A stretch of 64,000 nucleotides of DNA from Cricetomys ansorgei (Eukaryota > Chordata > Mammalia > Rodentia > Nesomyidae): the NCBI GenBank assembly GCA_026225945.1, contig JAMJFZ010001133.1, positions 14,492,001 through 14,556,000 of the forward strand, given 5' to 3'. The notes beneath the pieces are model-generated. The model was not told where the DNA came from and ran no database searches. It saw nothing but the letters and a program-made list of their open reading frames with translations. Position numbers and translations under genes: made by a program. Shown here one piece after another: positions 1 to 12,220 of this stretch. The first letter of the stretch is position 1. Every line of letters begins with the position of its first letter.

Positions 1-1958
1 AAGTACCCTGAGCAACTCCGGGTCTCTGCCTTCACCACCATTCACCACAAAGAGAGGCCCCTGTTCCAACCACACCTTTGAAGTAGTGATCACTGGTTGC
101 CGTGATGTGTATATGAGATACTTATGTCAATAAACTTCTATTTGTTCTCTGGGTAATTTACTTTTTTGTCCATCTGTCATGAGAATTGTTACTCTGGAGG
201 GACTAGGCAATGCCCCCTCCTTCTACAAACCGAAATTCACTCTGGGGAACCCATGAGTTTATTGATGAGTCTATTGATCTTACAAAGTATGGATGAGAGT
301 TTATAGACAAGAATCCTGGGTGATCCCAGCAGCTGCACAGGAAAAGTCTGCACCCAGCGCAGATAATGACTCTCCCAAGGCACTTCAGTCCTTCCTAGTT
401 TGTATACTCTAGCCCTTCCCTGAGACCCTGAGGCCACATGCAAGCAGGGCAGAATGCATACACCTGGTTAGAAGAGTGGTTTGATTCTTGGGTGAGGGCC
501 AGTGGCCCTCGCCACCCCATCCCTTTATGGGGGAAGATCAACGGTCAGCAGATGAATCTATGATGATCCTCTGTGAGCAAACACAGCTGAGCTCATAGTG
601 ATGGGGGCTGCTGGCAGGGTAGTCCTGCACATCACCATCTAATCTGCTGGACAGATGGGAAAATGGGAGAGGACAGTGGAAGAAAAATGATATTCTTCCC
701 CAGAAAGCAACAGAAATCCTATTAACCCTAATGCTATTTGCATACACTGGTAATGATGGTGGCACCACCAATCCACCTGGGCAGTGCCAGGCCCGGGGAA
801 AGGTGCTCTGTATGTGTATCTCTACCTTCTCTCCGCAGCGTCACAGATGGACACTGAAGAAGCGTCTCCCACTTGAAAATTAGGCAGTCATCAGTTATGT
901 CAGTTCTCTTTCTAGAACCATCTTTACCCTGCCTCCACAGAATCGTGGCATGTTTTTGATGACAAACAAAACAAGAAAAATGAAAGAAAAAAGAGTAAGA
1001 GTCTTACAGCCTTATAGAGACACCAAATAAGGTCACACATGGAAAGAACCTTTAGCAAAGATGGGAAAATGAGGGCTTTTTACTTTTATAGCTATGTCCC
1101 ACTTACAATCACTTTTCATTTTAAAAAAAAAAAGCAATTTCATGAAGTGCTAATTTTAATCAGCTTGCATCTGCATGAGGACCTCAGCCCTCCTCTTGTG
1201 AATTCTGTTATATAACTAACTCCCCTTTCTAGACCCGACAGCCCTTTAAAGATTTATACCTACCCGTGCCTGCAGCTCCATATACCAAAACAGCGTTAGG
1301 CTGTCCTTTCCTATTCTAAACACCCCTCTTCTCTTGATTGCGAGTTATACAGAAAGGTCTCACAGTGCAGCCGTCACTGTGAGATTAGATGAAAATACCG
1401 GGGAAACTGCAGGGTCTTTTTGCCTGTGAGAAAACTTGGCTCATTCTATCAATTTTCTGATAACCTATGGCTCTTAGTGTCTCTGAATTGAGGTCAAGAG
1501 GTTAAACATCTTCTCATTTTCTGTTCATAATTCAGTGATGGTGGCTATCAGAATGGTTTTCACCACAAATGCTATGGTTGAAGTGGTGTTTTGGTTAATG
1601 TCAGATGGCCTTTGCTCTCCTAAGACTACTTTTCAGAGGCTTAAAAGTGAGGTATTCTCCCCTCTGTCAGAAGTAGCTTTAAAAATGTGCCCTTTGGGGG
1701 TTCAGAAGGCTAGAACCTGGACGAGCTCTCAGTGGCTAGAAGTCACAATGGCTGGTTCTCTGAGACACAAATCTCACTCTCCGAGTCCCCATGGGATGAG
1801 AACAGAGCAGTTCAACCCAAGTAAGCCAAGAGGCGCTGTACCTGGTATCTAGTGAAGGTGGGCTTCATATACATGGGGTTTCGTTCCCTCCTGCAACATG
1901 CACACGGTCTCTTCTTGCTTCTCAGGTTCTGTATCACTTGGTAGGGTTGCTGGACTTG
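1..1958. other. unique sequence, no gene recognised
   Basis: No gene, RNA or clear interspersed repeat is visible. Open frames here, such as the 105-codon plus frame at 1535-1852, are short, have no recognisable domain and no homopolymer-free splice context, and fit chance. A short A-run lies near 1120-1133. GC is low and CpG rare. Confidence 0.5.
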
Positions 1959-1996
<38 letters not shown>

Positions 1997-2049
1997 TTCC
2001 CTTTCTCTCCTTCCTTTTCTCTCCCTTCCTTTCTCTCTCCTGTCTCTCT
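1959..2049. repeat. (CT)n pyrimidine microsatellite
   Basis: An almost pure CT run of about 35 bases is followed by degenerate TTCC/CTCT sequence. Translating it gives the spurious Leu-Ser and Arg-Glu dipeptide frames seen on the two strands around 1849-2110; these are not genes. Confidence 0.95.
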
Positions 2050-4239
2050 GTTTGTGATACCCCGTGTCATTTCCATAGAAGATCTAGGCTGTAGGAATAA
2101 TTATTTCTGAAAATAATCTTGTTTCACCCCTACTTGAATCATTAATGAAAGTCTTCTCATTTTCCCTCTTTCTTCTTGAGATTTCCCCTTATGCACAGAC
2201 CTCCCTGTTGTGGAAGTTTATTTTTAGTTATGTATAAAATAATTGTTTTGTGCACTGTTGGGCAAGGGGCTGGCTAGGTCTTGGGATTTTGTATTGTTTG
2301 CAGGTGTTGGATTTATGTGGGGGTTGTTTGATTGGTCATGATCTGCATGATCTATCAATAGAACACCTGAGGAGTTCTGGATCAATAAAAACACCTGAGC
2401 TCAAACGCGTCTGGTTCTATTGTCCAATATGGCACTGGCAAAGATGGTGGTTCCCTCGGCTGAGGTCTGGAAGGGTTTGAACCTATGAAAAATGCCTCTT
2501 TGTCTTCTTTTCTGAGTGACACAGTAGGTATGCAGCAATGCTCCCCCTCCCCACAAGAACCTACAAGCATTCTTCTCTGTCTCTTTGCCTCTCTCTTAAT
2601 TGTCTATCTGTGTTTCAGTCTCACACATCCCTGTGGTTCCTATTATCCATAATGGATAAATTGCAAGATGCCCACTGGACTTCTGAAGCCATGGATGCAC
2701 TCCATCCTATCCATACTCTGATTTTCCTATGCACACCTATGATGAAGTTTAATTTATAAATCAGGCTCAGTAAGAGAGTAACAGGACTTATCAGTAGAAG
2801 GACTTTTTCAATTCTGAAATTTACCTTCTAATATTTCTCGACAATGGCCTACGGCTGGCTACAGGAGAACTTCACTGCAGCTAAGGGGAGACTGCTGCAC
2901 ACTACTAGTGTCACTGACAGACAATGAGTCATCTTAGAAGCAGCTGCTGGGCCTCTCCCTTCTGGAGAACCTGGCTGAAGGCACACCGCCTGGGGGTTTA
3001 GGGTCAGAGCTCACAGGGTCCTCGTTCTTGGTGATGCTGGAGCTGGCTCATCATCTTCTTGTCTAATCGTATGTCTTCAATCCTTTCTTCGGTCTACATG
3101 TTTCTCTCTCTTGTAAGATAATAGACTGAGATGTTCATAAAACTGCTATGGCTGGTCGTTCTCAAAGTAATTAGTTTGTGTTTCAGGCATAAGCAAAGAT
3201 TGGTCTGATAAATGCTGGTCGATGGTGTGCATGCCCAAAGACGACTGAGTCTGGCTTATCTCTGTTCTCAGGGACTAATCATGTACACAGAAGCCTCTTT
3301 AGATGGTTTCAAACACCAACCTGGTTCTTCACCGAAGTTCCAAATAAATGATCCTGTGTCAGTGTTTACCAAGGCAAAAAAAATCTACTATGGGGCCATT
3401 CCCTTGTCAATTTAACCAAATCAGAATGAAATGTTTCCAAACTCATCTTTACATCAGTCTTTAGAAAGGTACATTTAATTCTCACTTCTTAAAACATGAA
3501 GTCTTATTATTTTTATGATCTTAATTCTAGCTTTGCGTCAAAAGGCAACACCTTACCTTCTATGTTGCTAGAAGCCATTTTACATAACTTTTACAACAAG
3601 AAATTTGAATAATAAGTTGGTTATTTGGCTTTGCAACACCATCAAAAGCAGTTAATTGTGAATTCACTGGGAGATGAGACTTTCTGATTCAAACCAGTAA
3701 TCACAGATCCTTGGGAAAGATATTTAGCAAGCTGTTATGGGCGGGCAATGGCCATTGCCAGGCATTATTCGGTACATCCGGTTTTATTTAAGTAAGACAA
3801 TAAGCTTATATTTTCTGAGCATAAATATTTATTCAGAACAAGCCGGCTCATCTTCCTTTCGCTGCTAAGCTGTATTATTTACGACCACCATTTATTTGGG
3901 ATTTTACATGTCTTATCAAGCTAAGCATTCCTGTTATCCTCATTTTATGGATGAGAAAGCAAAGGTTTGTATTTTTTATTTTCTTCTCCAATGTTTGTAA
4001 AGAGTCAAGTTCAGCCTTGGGCTCTATGAGCACCCTAGAGAGCACTCAGTCCCTTTTACAGGAAGATGTTCTATAACATTTAAAATTTGTCCAATCAACT
4101 ATACTGAAAACTCCAAGCTGAGTAGACATGGTAAGCCAGTGTCCTCTGTGACATAGTTGTTAAAGTGTAAGTAAAATGCTCCAAACATGTAATATATAAT
4201 GTTAGGTATAACTCAATTAACGTAATTGGAAGTGACATT
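2050..4239. other. unique sequence, no gene recognised
   Basis: Mostly single-copy-looking AT-rich DNA. The only repeat I can point to is a probable MIR remnant near 3.9 kb, listed separately. Small frames at 2250-2480, 2538-2759 and 3212-3415 have no recognisable features. Confidence 0.5.
3900..3970 (-). repeat. probable MIR SINE remnant
   Basis: The stretch carries the antisense form of the conserved MIR 3' region: an acatgt..tatc motif followed by ttatcctcattttatggatg and gagaaagcaaagg. It corresponds to the MIR phrase around 'cctcatctgtaaaatgggga'. It is short and diverged, as expected for an ancient mammalian SINE. Confidence 0.5.
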
Positions 4240-4358
4240 TTCTTTTATTTCTTGAGACAGGCTCTTGTTCTACAGCCCATGTTGGCCTCAGAGCCATCTT
4301 CCTGCTGCTGCTCGCCCAGTGCAAGGATTACAGTCATGATTCCACCATACTTGGCCTG
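4240..4358 (-). repeat. old B1-related SINE
   Basis: Antisense B1 layout: cttgagacaggctcttgttc, then a diverged body (catgttggcctcagagcc), then a 3' portion with caaggattacagtcatgatt and ttggcctgac. Divergence from the young B1 copies in this window is high, pointing to an early B1 or proto-B1 subfamily. The A-tail is on the left as TTTTATTT. Confidence 0.8.
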
Positions 4359-5438
4359 ACTTTGGGAGTTTTATCAGATAAGAAGTAAAAGATCCCCCAC
4401 CGTGTTTTCCAGGATCCTGAGGGCATAAATATAGCAAGGAGCACATTTGCTTCCGAGATTGAACTTCACAGTTTTGATCAGGGAGCATTTTAGAAAAAAA
4501 AAAAAAATCAACTTTGAATTTTAACAAATTATTTTATCCTTTTACTTTTTGAGCCAAAGCATAATGAATAAAAAGTATAAAAAATTTAAAAACATTCAAA
4601 ACTAGAGCATTAGTAAGCTTTGCAGTACATCTCACGACACCTGGTTCTTCTTCCCACTGTGAACAGTGTAACTAGAGAACTGTGTTCTGGCCAGTGTTGT
4701 GGGCATGTGCAAACAGTTATTTATATTCTGAAACATAAGACATGCCATACAAGCTCCTCCTCACCTTGAACTTCTGTTTGTCACGGACCTAGTAGATTTG
4801 TTTGGTATCATTTCATAAGCCATTTTCCATCTCCTTAAACAGCTGTCGGTTTTCTATTGTATGAGCAAACTGTAATCCGTCTGATGCGTCCTCAATTGAA
4901 CAGACAGCTGGGTAAATCAACAACCCAGAAGACTTCCACGTCGCTTCCTCTCTGCGCTCCACTTTCTTGTATGCACCACAGCTGGACCTTGCCCTAACGC
5001 TCACATCAACTCTGCCCTGCTGGGCCTGGGCAAACAGAGCCTGATGGCACGGGTTTGCCATTTTCCGTATCTGTCGCTGTCAAATGTATTTGTCGACACA
5101 CTTTGACAGTGAATATTGGATTTAGGATATTTTTCATAATCTCCTGAAAACTGGCTTGAGGTTTACTGGTCCTCTGAAGTAATTTTCATCTGTCTAGCCG
5201 ATTCAACTGGACCTCAGCTGTTCCCCATGACAGCCACCACCTGCAAGATTGATTCAATACTTATAATTTTTTAAGATGTTACTTGCTGAGTATGTTAATG
5301 AGCTTTGTCATAGTCAACAAACAAATATCAGTATTGAAATGATTACATTATGAAAATGTACTAACACTGTTTAATTCAGTAGGAGTAGAATGAGTATTCA
5401 TACCATTATTGATGACAGTTAGAGTGCAGATACAGAGA
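4359..5438. other. unique sequence with one unidentified minus-strand frame
   Basis: No repeat is obvious. A minus-strand open frame at 4813-5061 encodes 82 residues ending QLFKEMENGL. It has several CpGs (caacgtg, ctgcgctc, taacgctc) that stand out from the CpG-poor surroundings. I do not recognise the protein. An old processed pseudogene, a conserved non-coding element and chance are all possible. Confidence 0.4.
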
Positions 5439-5439
5439 T

Positions 5440-5783
5440 ATCTTAGTCACTGTTCTATTGATGTGAAGAGAGAGACAACGTGATCTGGCAGCTCTTATAA
5501 GGGAAAGTATTGGGAGTGTGTTTACAGTCTCAGAGGCTTAGTTCATTATCACCATGGCAGCAGGTATGACAGGCACAGTGCTAGAGAAGTAGTTGAGAGA
5601 TACATCCCGATTTGTAGGCAGAGAGAAAGACACTAAGTTTGGCATGGGCTTTTGAAACCTCAAAGCCCATCCATCCCTAGTGACAGATTCTTCCAAAAAG
5701 GCCATACCTACTAATCCTTCTAATCCTTTCAAGGAATTATACTCTCTGGTGATGAAGCATTCCTTATTCAAACTACCTCAATA
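5440..5783 (-). mobile_element. solo ORR1-type MaLR LTR
   Basis: This is the reverse complement of an ORR1 LTR. It opens with tcttagtcactgttctattg and the gaagagagagacaacgtga equivalent of 'gaagagacaccatgacca', continues through ttcattatcaccatgg, gcaggtatgacaggcacag and ctcaaagcccatcc, and ends at ttattcaaactacc. About 345 bp, the usual ORR1 LTR size. No internal sequence flanks it, so it is a solo LTR of the non-autonomous ERVL-MaLR class. It aligns with the LTRs near 34.8 and 49.6 kb. Confidence 0.85.
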
Positions 5784-6910
5784 GATATGATTTTTTTTTG
5801 CCTTTGATGGTTCTTAGAAAGTTTCCAGAAACAGATATAAGACATTTCTTCAAAGGTGAAGGCTTGAGTTCATCTTACTGGCTTTCACATTTGTTGAAAC
5901 TTTATATAAGTTGAACTTACTGTGTTAAACCTAGGTGACTGGGGCCTGGTTGGATTCTGATTCTCATCTAAGTGATCAGAATTCCTCAGATCAGACTCAT
6001 CACACAGGGAATTACTTTAGACCAGGGAGAGTGTCTGAGTACACTATGAGATCACTAACTTAGAGATCACAGTGCAGAAAGGCTCCAAATTAAACTGAAA
6101 CAATAGACTCTCATGGTTTATTGAATCAGCACACAAAGAGAAGCCAGGGTATAGATGCAGGGTACGTTTAGGGTACAAATAACCAGAAGTAACACAGTAT
6201 CTGAGTCTTGGCCATCCTAAGGTATATGTTCATATACCTTATCTGCTAGTGAGGGAATTAGAGAAGATAAATGATGCCAATACTCCTTAAGGATGCTGTG
6301 TTTATGAGGACCAGAACTGAGATTCAGAAGTCCTGTGCTAATGATATATAATCCCTCTATCTGGGCTGACATGAATCTGTTTGAGATCCTACTTGGTATC
6401 ACCAATGGGTACTGAATTTGGATTCACCTAAGTTGTTATCCTAGAAAGGGCATGATTTTGATTTTCCATCACTTCCTGTACTTATAGAAGGCTCATTTGC
6501 TCCAACATATTTAAAATGTATCCCGTGGATTGATGGTTGGCATACATTACTGCCTATACTTAGCACAACACACACATTCTTCATATGTCTTATGAGTTAC
6601 TTCTTTACTCATTATCTATACTTGACATGGTTTTGGAGTGTTGCTTATTTCTTGTCTTTTGTGAAGCAATTTCTTATGAGTGTAGTCCCTCCTGCTACTT
6701 CTCTCACCTTCTATAGCAGAACTGAGTAATTTTCAAGTAATATGGAAGTACATTTCATGAAATCCTGTTCTTGTTGAGCCCCTGGGATAAATATCAAAGC
6801 ACATCACTATTAAATCTCAGCAGAGATGTAGTGATTTTAATATAAATTCAAGGAAATTCAGCATTATAGTAGATGTAGTTAGTTGGCAATGTTTTTTGTC
6901 TTGTTTTGTT
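5784..6910. other. unique sequence, no gene recognised
   Basis: AT-rich DNA without a recognised element. Small frames (for example 6217-6405 minus) show no motif. Confidence 0.5.
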
Positions 6911-7055
6911 TGTTTTTTGAGACAGGGTTTCTCTGCTGTAACTCTGGCTGTCTTAGAACCCACTCTGTAGATAAGGCTGGCCTCGAACTCACAGAGATTC
7001 ACCTGACTCTGCCTCCCAAGTGCTGGGATCAAAGGTGTGCACCACCACAACCTGA
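6911..7055 (-). repeat. B1 SINE
   Basis: Full-length antisense B1: tttttgagacagggtttctc on the left (A-tail side) through caaaggtgtgcaccaccaca and acctgac on the right. It has the lineage variant ctgctgtaactctggctgtc, also seen in the B1s at 15.5 and 58.5 kb. Frames through it (6817-7050 minus, 6883-7083 plus) are SINE translations, not genes. Confidence 0.95.
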
Positions 7056-7083
7056 CTCATTCATTCATTTTTTAAAAACATAA

Positions 7084-8035
7084 CAAAATAAAATATAAGA
7101 TAAAACAAAGACTATCACCTCAGAGTTGGACCAGACAAACCACTGGAAGGAAAAGAGCTCAAGAAAAGGTACAAGAATCAGAGACCAACTTGTTCACTCA
7201 CTCCGAAATCCTATGAAAACACTAAACTGGAAGCTATAATATATACATGGAAGACCTGGTGTAGACCTGTGTAGGTCCTGTGCACACTGCTTCAGTCTCA
7301 GTGAATTCAGATAAACTTTGTTATATTCTTTTGTGTTTGGGTAAAATGTTCTGTAAATCTCTGGTAGGTCCATTTGGTTTGTAACTTCAGTTAGCGCCCA
7401 CATTTCTCTGTTTAGTTTTTGTCTATAATTTTGCTGAAAATATTTTCTGTGCTTTTCACCTGTATTTCTTCTCCTTCATCTATTCCTATTATTCTTATAT
7501 CTGGTCTTTTCATAGCTTTCCAGATTTCCTGGATGTTTTATGCCAGGTCCTTTTTAGATTTAACATTTTCTTTGGCTGAGGCATCTATTTCTTCTATTGT
7601 ATCTTCAGTGTCTGAGATTTTCTCTTCATCTCTTGTATTCTGTTGCTGAAGCTTGCCTCTGTGGTTCTTATTCAAGTTCCAAATTTTTTTTTATTTTCAG
7701 AATTCCCTCAGTTTGGTTTTCTTTCTTGATATTATTTCCACTTTCAGGTCTTGAATGGTTTTACCTATTTCCTGTCACTGTTTATGTGTGTTTTTATATA
7801 TTTCTTTAAGAGATTTATTTGTTTCCACTTTATGGACCTTTATCATATGCATAAATTCTGTTTGAAGGTCTTTTATTTGTTTTTTTTAATAATATTGGAA
7901 ATTGAGGGCCTGCTGTTATAGGGCTCAAGAGGAGACATATTTTCTTAACTGCTATTGATTGTGTTCTTATGCTGGTGTCTAGGATTCTCCTTTCTTGACT
8001 GGAATTGTCTGTGTGTTCTCAGGGATTCACATCAT
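7084..8035 (-). mobile_element. internally deleted L1 (3' UTR, EN and ORF1/5' UTR blocks)
   Basis: Read on the minus strand, three L1 blocks are joined. The 3' UTR lies at about 7084-7310. A short piece of the ORF2 endonuclease region lies at about 7310-7425; its peptide LTEVTNQMDLPEIYRTFYP is typical of the L1 EN domain. ORF1 N-terminal/coiled-coil and 5' UTR sequence fill about 7425-8035. The same ORF1 region can be aligned with the longer L1 at 22.9-23.5 kb in this window. Most of ORF1 and over 3 kb of ORF2 are missing. No GT/AG pair is evident at the joins, so deletion or template switching is more likely than splicing. Not functional. Confidence 0.85.
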
Positions 8036-8041
8036 GCTTTA

Positions 8042-8262
8042 AAAATTATTTATTTTCATTTTGTGTATATGGATATTTTGCTTGTGTATATGTCTGTGAA
8101 TTGCAACATGTCTGGTACCCATAGAAGTCAGAAGAGAGCTTGTGATCCCTAGGAATGGACTTGTGGATGGTTGTGAGCCACCATGTGGGTGTTGAGGGTT
8201 GAACTGGGTCCTCTGGAAGAGGAACCAGGTCTCTTAACCATTGAACCATCTTTCTAGTTTCT
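8042..8262 (-). repeat. B3-type (B2 family) SINE
   Basis: Antisense B3: A-tail side attatttattttcatttt, then the TG-rich stretch gcttgtgtatatgtctgtg, then tggttgtgagccaccatgtg, tcctctggaagagg, and the tRNA-derived head as ttaaccattgaaccatcttt. It abuts the 5' end of the L1 block on its left. Confidence 0.9.
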
Positions 8263-9424
8263 CATAATACCTTTTTGATAAACACCCTGAATAAACTAGG
8301 AAGAAAAGGACCATATCTAAACACAATGAGGATTTTTGTCATCTGTTTCTGGGGAATACAAAACTAGGTATAGTCTTAGAGATTACTTGGAAACAGCTGC
8401 CATCATGTTCTCTCCCCACCCCCTTTCTCTCTCTCTCCCTCTCCTCTGTTTCTGTCTTTCTCTCTGTAGAAGATAATTTTTTTTTACCATGTGGACCCAG
8501 GAAGGACAAAGACAATTCTCCATCATGCAAGCCTGCCATGGAGATGGAACATTCTCATGGCCACACTTATTTCCTGATTGCAACTGCCTCTTCCTAATGG
8601 TCTTTAGGAGTTTTATTAAATGAAAGCTTTGCCTTTCGAAAGAAATCTCATAGTTTGACTTATCCCACAACCCTTCAGCAGCCAAACTTTATCACCATTA
8701 TTGTGGGGGAGTTCATCAAAGCCCAGTGGGAATGATCTACTCCCTTTGTTGCCTTAGATAGGAGTGAGTGCCATGAGACTACCTCAACATAAACTTTGCT
8801 TTGAACATAGAAATCTCAGCATGCTGTTTCAATTACTCTGTTTATGACCTTTGAACAGGTATAGGAAGCAGTCCTTTAACAAAAAGCAGCAACCATTTAC
8901 ATTTGTAAAGCAGGCCTTTTCAGCTGCAGAAATCACATGTCCTGCCAGCATTCCAGGCCTCAAGCACAATGATTATCTTAAGAAATACATGGGTACACAC
9001 ACAGAAATACAGTATTTGGAGATATGTTCAAATGTTCTCTAACATCCCTGTTTCTGTGTCTCTGTCTTTCTGTCTCTGTCTCTCTCTCTAGCCTCTCATT
9101 TCTTCTTTCATACTACCCTTGTACAAGCTGTCCTCCCTCTGTCAGTGTATTCCTAGAAGCGTGCTGGTGCCCTGGGCAGTTCTAGGATAAATGCGTAAGA
9201 CCTGAGTGATCCTGGTACAGGTTGGCTAAGCTAGAAGTAAGATTGTTATTCTTATGGCCAGGATCCCCATTTATTTGCAGTACTATATTCTGAATATTTA
9301 ACAAAGCTCATTGTTGCCTTTTGTCTTTGAGGTTTTTTTTTTTTTTATATGAGGAAAAATCTGATGTCATTTTCTTTGTATATGAAGTAGAATTGAGTTT
9401 ATGTTCTCCTGTTAGCCTCAGAGA
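8263..9424. other. unique sequence with pyrimidine tracts
   Basis: No gene seen. CT-rich microsatellites occur at about 8409-8467 and 9048-9098, and a T13 run near 9331. The minus frames at 8339-8539 and 8383-8685 (Glu/Arg-rich) are driven by the CT tract. Confidence 0.55.
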
Positions 9425-10545
9425 TAGAATTTCTTGTCATCAAATGAAACTTCCAGTCCCAGGATCAGGTTATATCTAGTTGAGTTGTTGGCCAAAAGGG
9501 TTCCATGAGAATAATGCAGAATGTTGCCAAAACTATAGGTTGCTCTCCACTGACAGTAAGGCCTCCCTGCTGAAGACAACATCTAGACAAATGGAACAGT
9601 GGAACACAGAGAAGTCCAGCTGGTGCCTACATAGAACCTTCACTTCTCTATTCTAGTTCTTTAGTACAGGAAGATACTCTGCATGCCACCAAAAGAGAAA
9701 CATAAACAGCAACACAGTCACAAATCCTTTGATCTACAATGGTGTCCTGCCTGCAAGATATGCTCGTGCAATGGTGGCACAAAGCTTGTGGGAGTAAGCA
9801 ACCAATATCTGATTTGACTTAAGGACTACTCCATGAGATGGATCCCACACCTGACACTGCTTTGGTGACCAAACAGCCTGAGACTAGATAGCACGGAGTC
9901 CTAGAGGAAAACCAAATACTACAGTTCTTAAAAATAAAAACAAAAGCAAGCAAACACAATAAAACAAAGCAATAAACCATAACAATAAAATGATTACTAA
10001 TGACATTCTGCTCTTCTCATTGATCAGTGCTTTGCTCAGCTGTAACCAGAGAAGTGTCCTCCTACAGCAGATGGGAACAAATATAGAGATGCACAGCCAG
10101 GCATTATGCAGCCAGTGAGAGACCTTATAACACTCAGCCCTAAATGGGATGTCTCTATCAAATTTCTCCTCTCAGGGCTCAGGAACCCCAAGGAAGAGGA
10201 AGCAAAAAGACTATAAGAGCCAGATGAGATTAAGGACACCAAGAAAACAAGGTCTAATCAACATTATTGAAGTGCATCTGAACTCACAGAGACTGAGGCA
10301 GCATGCACAGTTCTGCACTAGGTCCTCTGCATATATGTTTGGCTTCTAGTTAGGTGTTTTGTGGGACTTCCGAGAGTGTAAATAAATGAGTCTCTAATTC
10401 TTGTGCCTTCTCTTGGCTCTTTTTTTTCTCTGTTTGTTTGTTTTGCCCATTTCTGATATATTAGTTTTTGATTTATCTTATTGCAATTTATTTCATTATA
10501 AAAAAGCAAAAATCCAAAACAAAAATCCAAAACAAAACCCAATAT
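9425..10545 (+). mobile_element. 5'-truncated L1, 3' UTR only
   Basis: Plus-strand rodent L1 3' UTR. Recognisable phrases in order: tcatcaaatgaaacttccag, ttgagttgttggccaaaagg, actccatgagatggatccca, gcagatgggaacaaatatag, aaatgggatgtctctatcaa and cataactgaactcacagaga-like sequence, ending in A-rich aaaatccaaaacaaaa. It aligns block by block with the 3' UTR at 62.8-64.0 kb. No ORF2 is present, so this is a typical severely 5'-truncated insertion. Frames inside (10036-10542) are UTR translations. Confidence 0.9.
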
Positions 10546-11149
10546 TAAGAACCACTTGTAGAAGGTAAATCATATCTGACCACATGATCCTACCTTTACA
10601 ACACCAGAAAAATAATGGAATAGTCTTTCTTGCTCTCATTACTAGTGCTCTGTGTACCCACTAGTTATGCTATCAGTTAACATTAAATGAAGGAAACACT
10701 ATGTCTTTAAGTTTTTAAGTTTGAAAGGAAATTGATTCTTTTTTGGCCTCAAAACTCCAACAACTGAGAAACAGGGTTCCTACATTTATTATATTTTCCC
10801 AACTAAATCAAAGTGAGTATACCTTTAAATGTATAATCAATTATACAATGTCTGGAAACATAAAATACATAATTAAAAAATTGCTAATGGTCTTTTAGGC
10901 ATTTCTCTTCCTGGGAGCTTTCTGTTAGAAATGAGACCAAGGACTTTTCATTGATTTGGGGACAAAGGTAAAAACCAGTGGAGTGAGAGACAGAACCTTC
11001 GTTCTTGGCAGTACTTGACACTTAAAGAGCAGGGATAGATAACATTCAAGTGAGTCTTAGGAGGAAAACCAAAGGATGGATTTTCTTGGATCAAGAGTCT
11101 GTGTCCTGCATAAGCCACTGAAGACAAGGGAAATAGCCCCATAGAGTTA

Positions 11150-11370
11150 TTCAGGGCATGCTGGGAGCTGTGACGTGACACACTACAAGGACGGCGAACC
11201 TAGTAGCCTGGACAGCGTGTTAGAATTTTTGAACTTCTTCAGCAAGGAAAGACACTCTTGAGTTGGTGTTTTAAGATTCACAGTTAATCATCTGCAGAGA
11301 GCCAAGCGCGGAGTAATCCTAAGAGGTGGCCGCGATTTTCTCTTGGAGATTCGTCCTCCTATGACCTACT
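11150..11370. promoter_or_regulatory. CpG-enriched patch with ZNF143-like and CRE-like motifs
   Basis: About nine CpGs occur in 220 bp of otherwise CpG-depleted DNA. At 11156-11171 the minus strand reads ACAGCTCCCAGCATGC, 14 of 16 to the core of the ZNF143/SBS motif (ACAATTCCCAGCATGC). It is followed directly at 11171-11178 by TGACGTGA, one base from a full CRE. Further CpGs cluster at 11308-11357 (aagcgcggag, ggccgcgat). This could be a small promoter or enhancer, possibly for a non-coding transcript. No transcription start or splice site can be shown from sequence. Confidence 0.35.
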
Positions 11371-12182
11371 AAGTTAGCATTCTGCTCATTGTAGAAGGGC
11401 AACAGTGGAAAGAGTTTTCATCTACAGACATGTGTTAGGTACTGATGCTTTGTTCTTCAAACTGATTCTTTTTGGGTTGGGACCAGATAGGGAAGTTTAC
11501 TTCTTCCTGCAGGAGTAGAGCTGTATGGACACGCTTGGGCGCCTTGTTCCTGGGACTTAGCTACATTTGTCCATCTAGTGCATCTCTTACAACAAATGCC
11601 GCACCATGCTCTCAATATTTATAAAATCTTCTCTTTGGGAGAATGATAGACTTTGGACATTATATTCTTGCATTCCTAGTTAGGCTCTTTGGGACGAGGC
11701 AAAATGACTTTTCATATCAGTGAAGTAACTGTTACAAATTTCTCATTGGCAGCTTTTTTTTTTTTTTGTCATGGCCTGTTTCTCACACCCTGAAAACTGG
11801 CAGTTTCCTCGGAGGAAGAATCTTTTATGAACCTCCAGAGCCCAATAGAAATACAACATGAGCCTCATGTATAATTTAAACTCTTCCAATAGCCACAGCT
11901 AAAAAGCTGAACACTTGATTTTAATGGTATATTATCCAGTCCAAAATATTTCAACATGTAATCAAGCTATAAGACATTTGCAATATTTTACGTTGTTTTA
12001 TCTAAATCTTTAATATCCAAGGTGTTTGTCATGAGCATGGGCCAAATTTGCAGTGTTAATAGGACTTCAAACTATGTAGATTAGCAGCTATCGTACCAGG
12101 GGGCCTGGCTTTAGGCAATAACATGAACAATATGATTGTGATGTCTTTAATGAATATAACATATTTCTGACAACGTTTTCTG

Positions 12183-12220
12183 GATATATATACATATATA
12201 TACACATATATAGTTATATA
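12183..12220. repeat. (AT)/(ATAC) low-complexity repeat
   Basis: Alternating TATATACATATATA-type sequence of about 38 bp in AT-rich surroundings; unremarkable. Confidence 0.85.

Noticed and set aside
7084..8035. Spliced L1 integrant (SpIRE-like)
   Set aside because: The block order fits, but neither junction shows a plausible GT donor and AG acceptor in the sequence that I can read; deletion or template switching is simpler.
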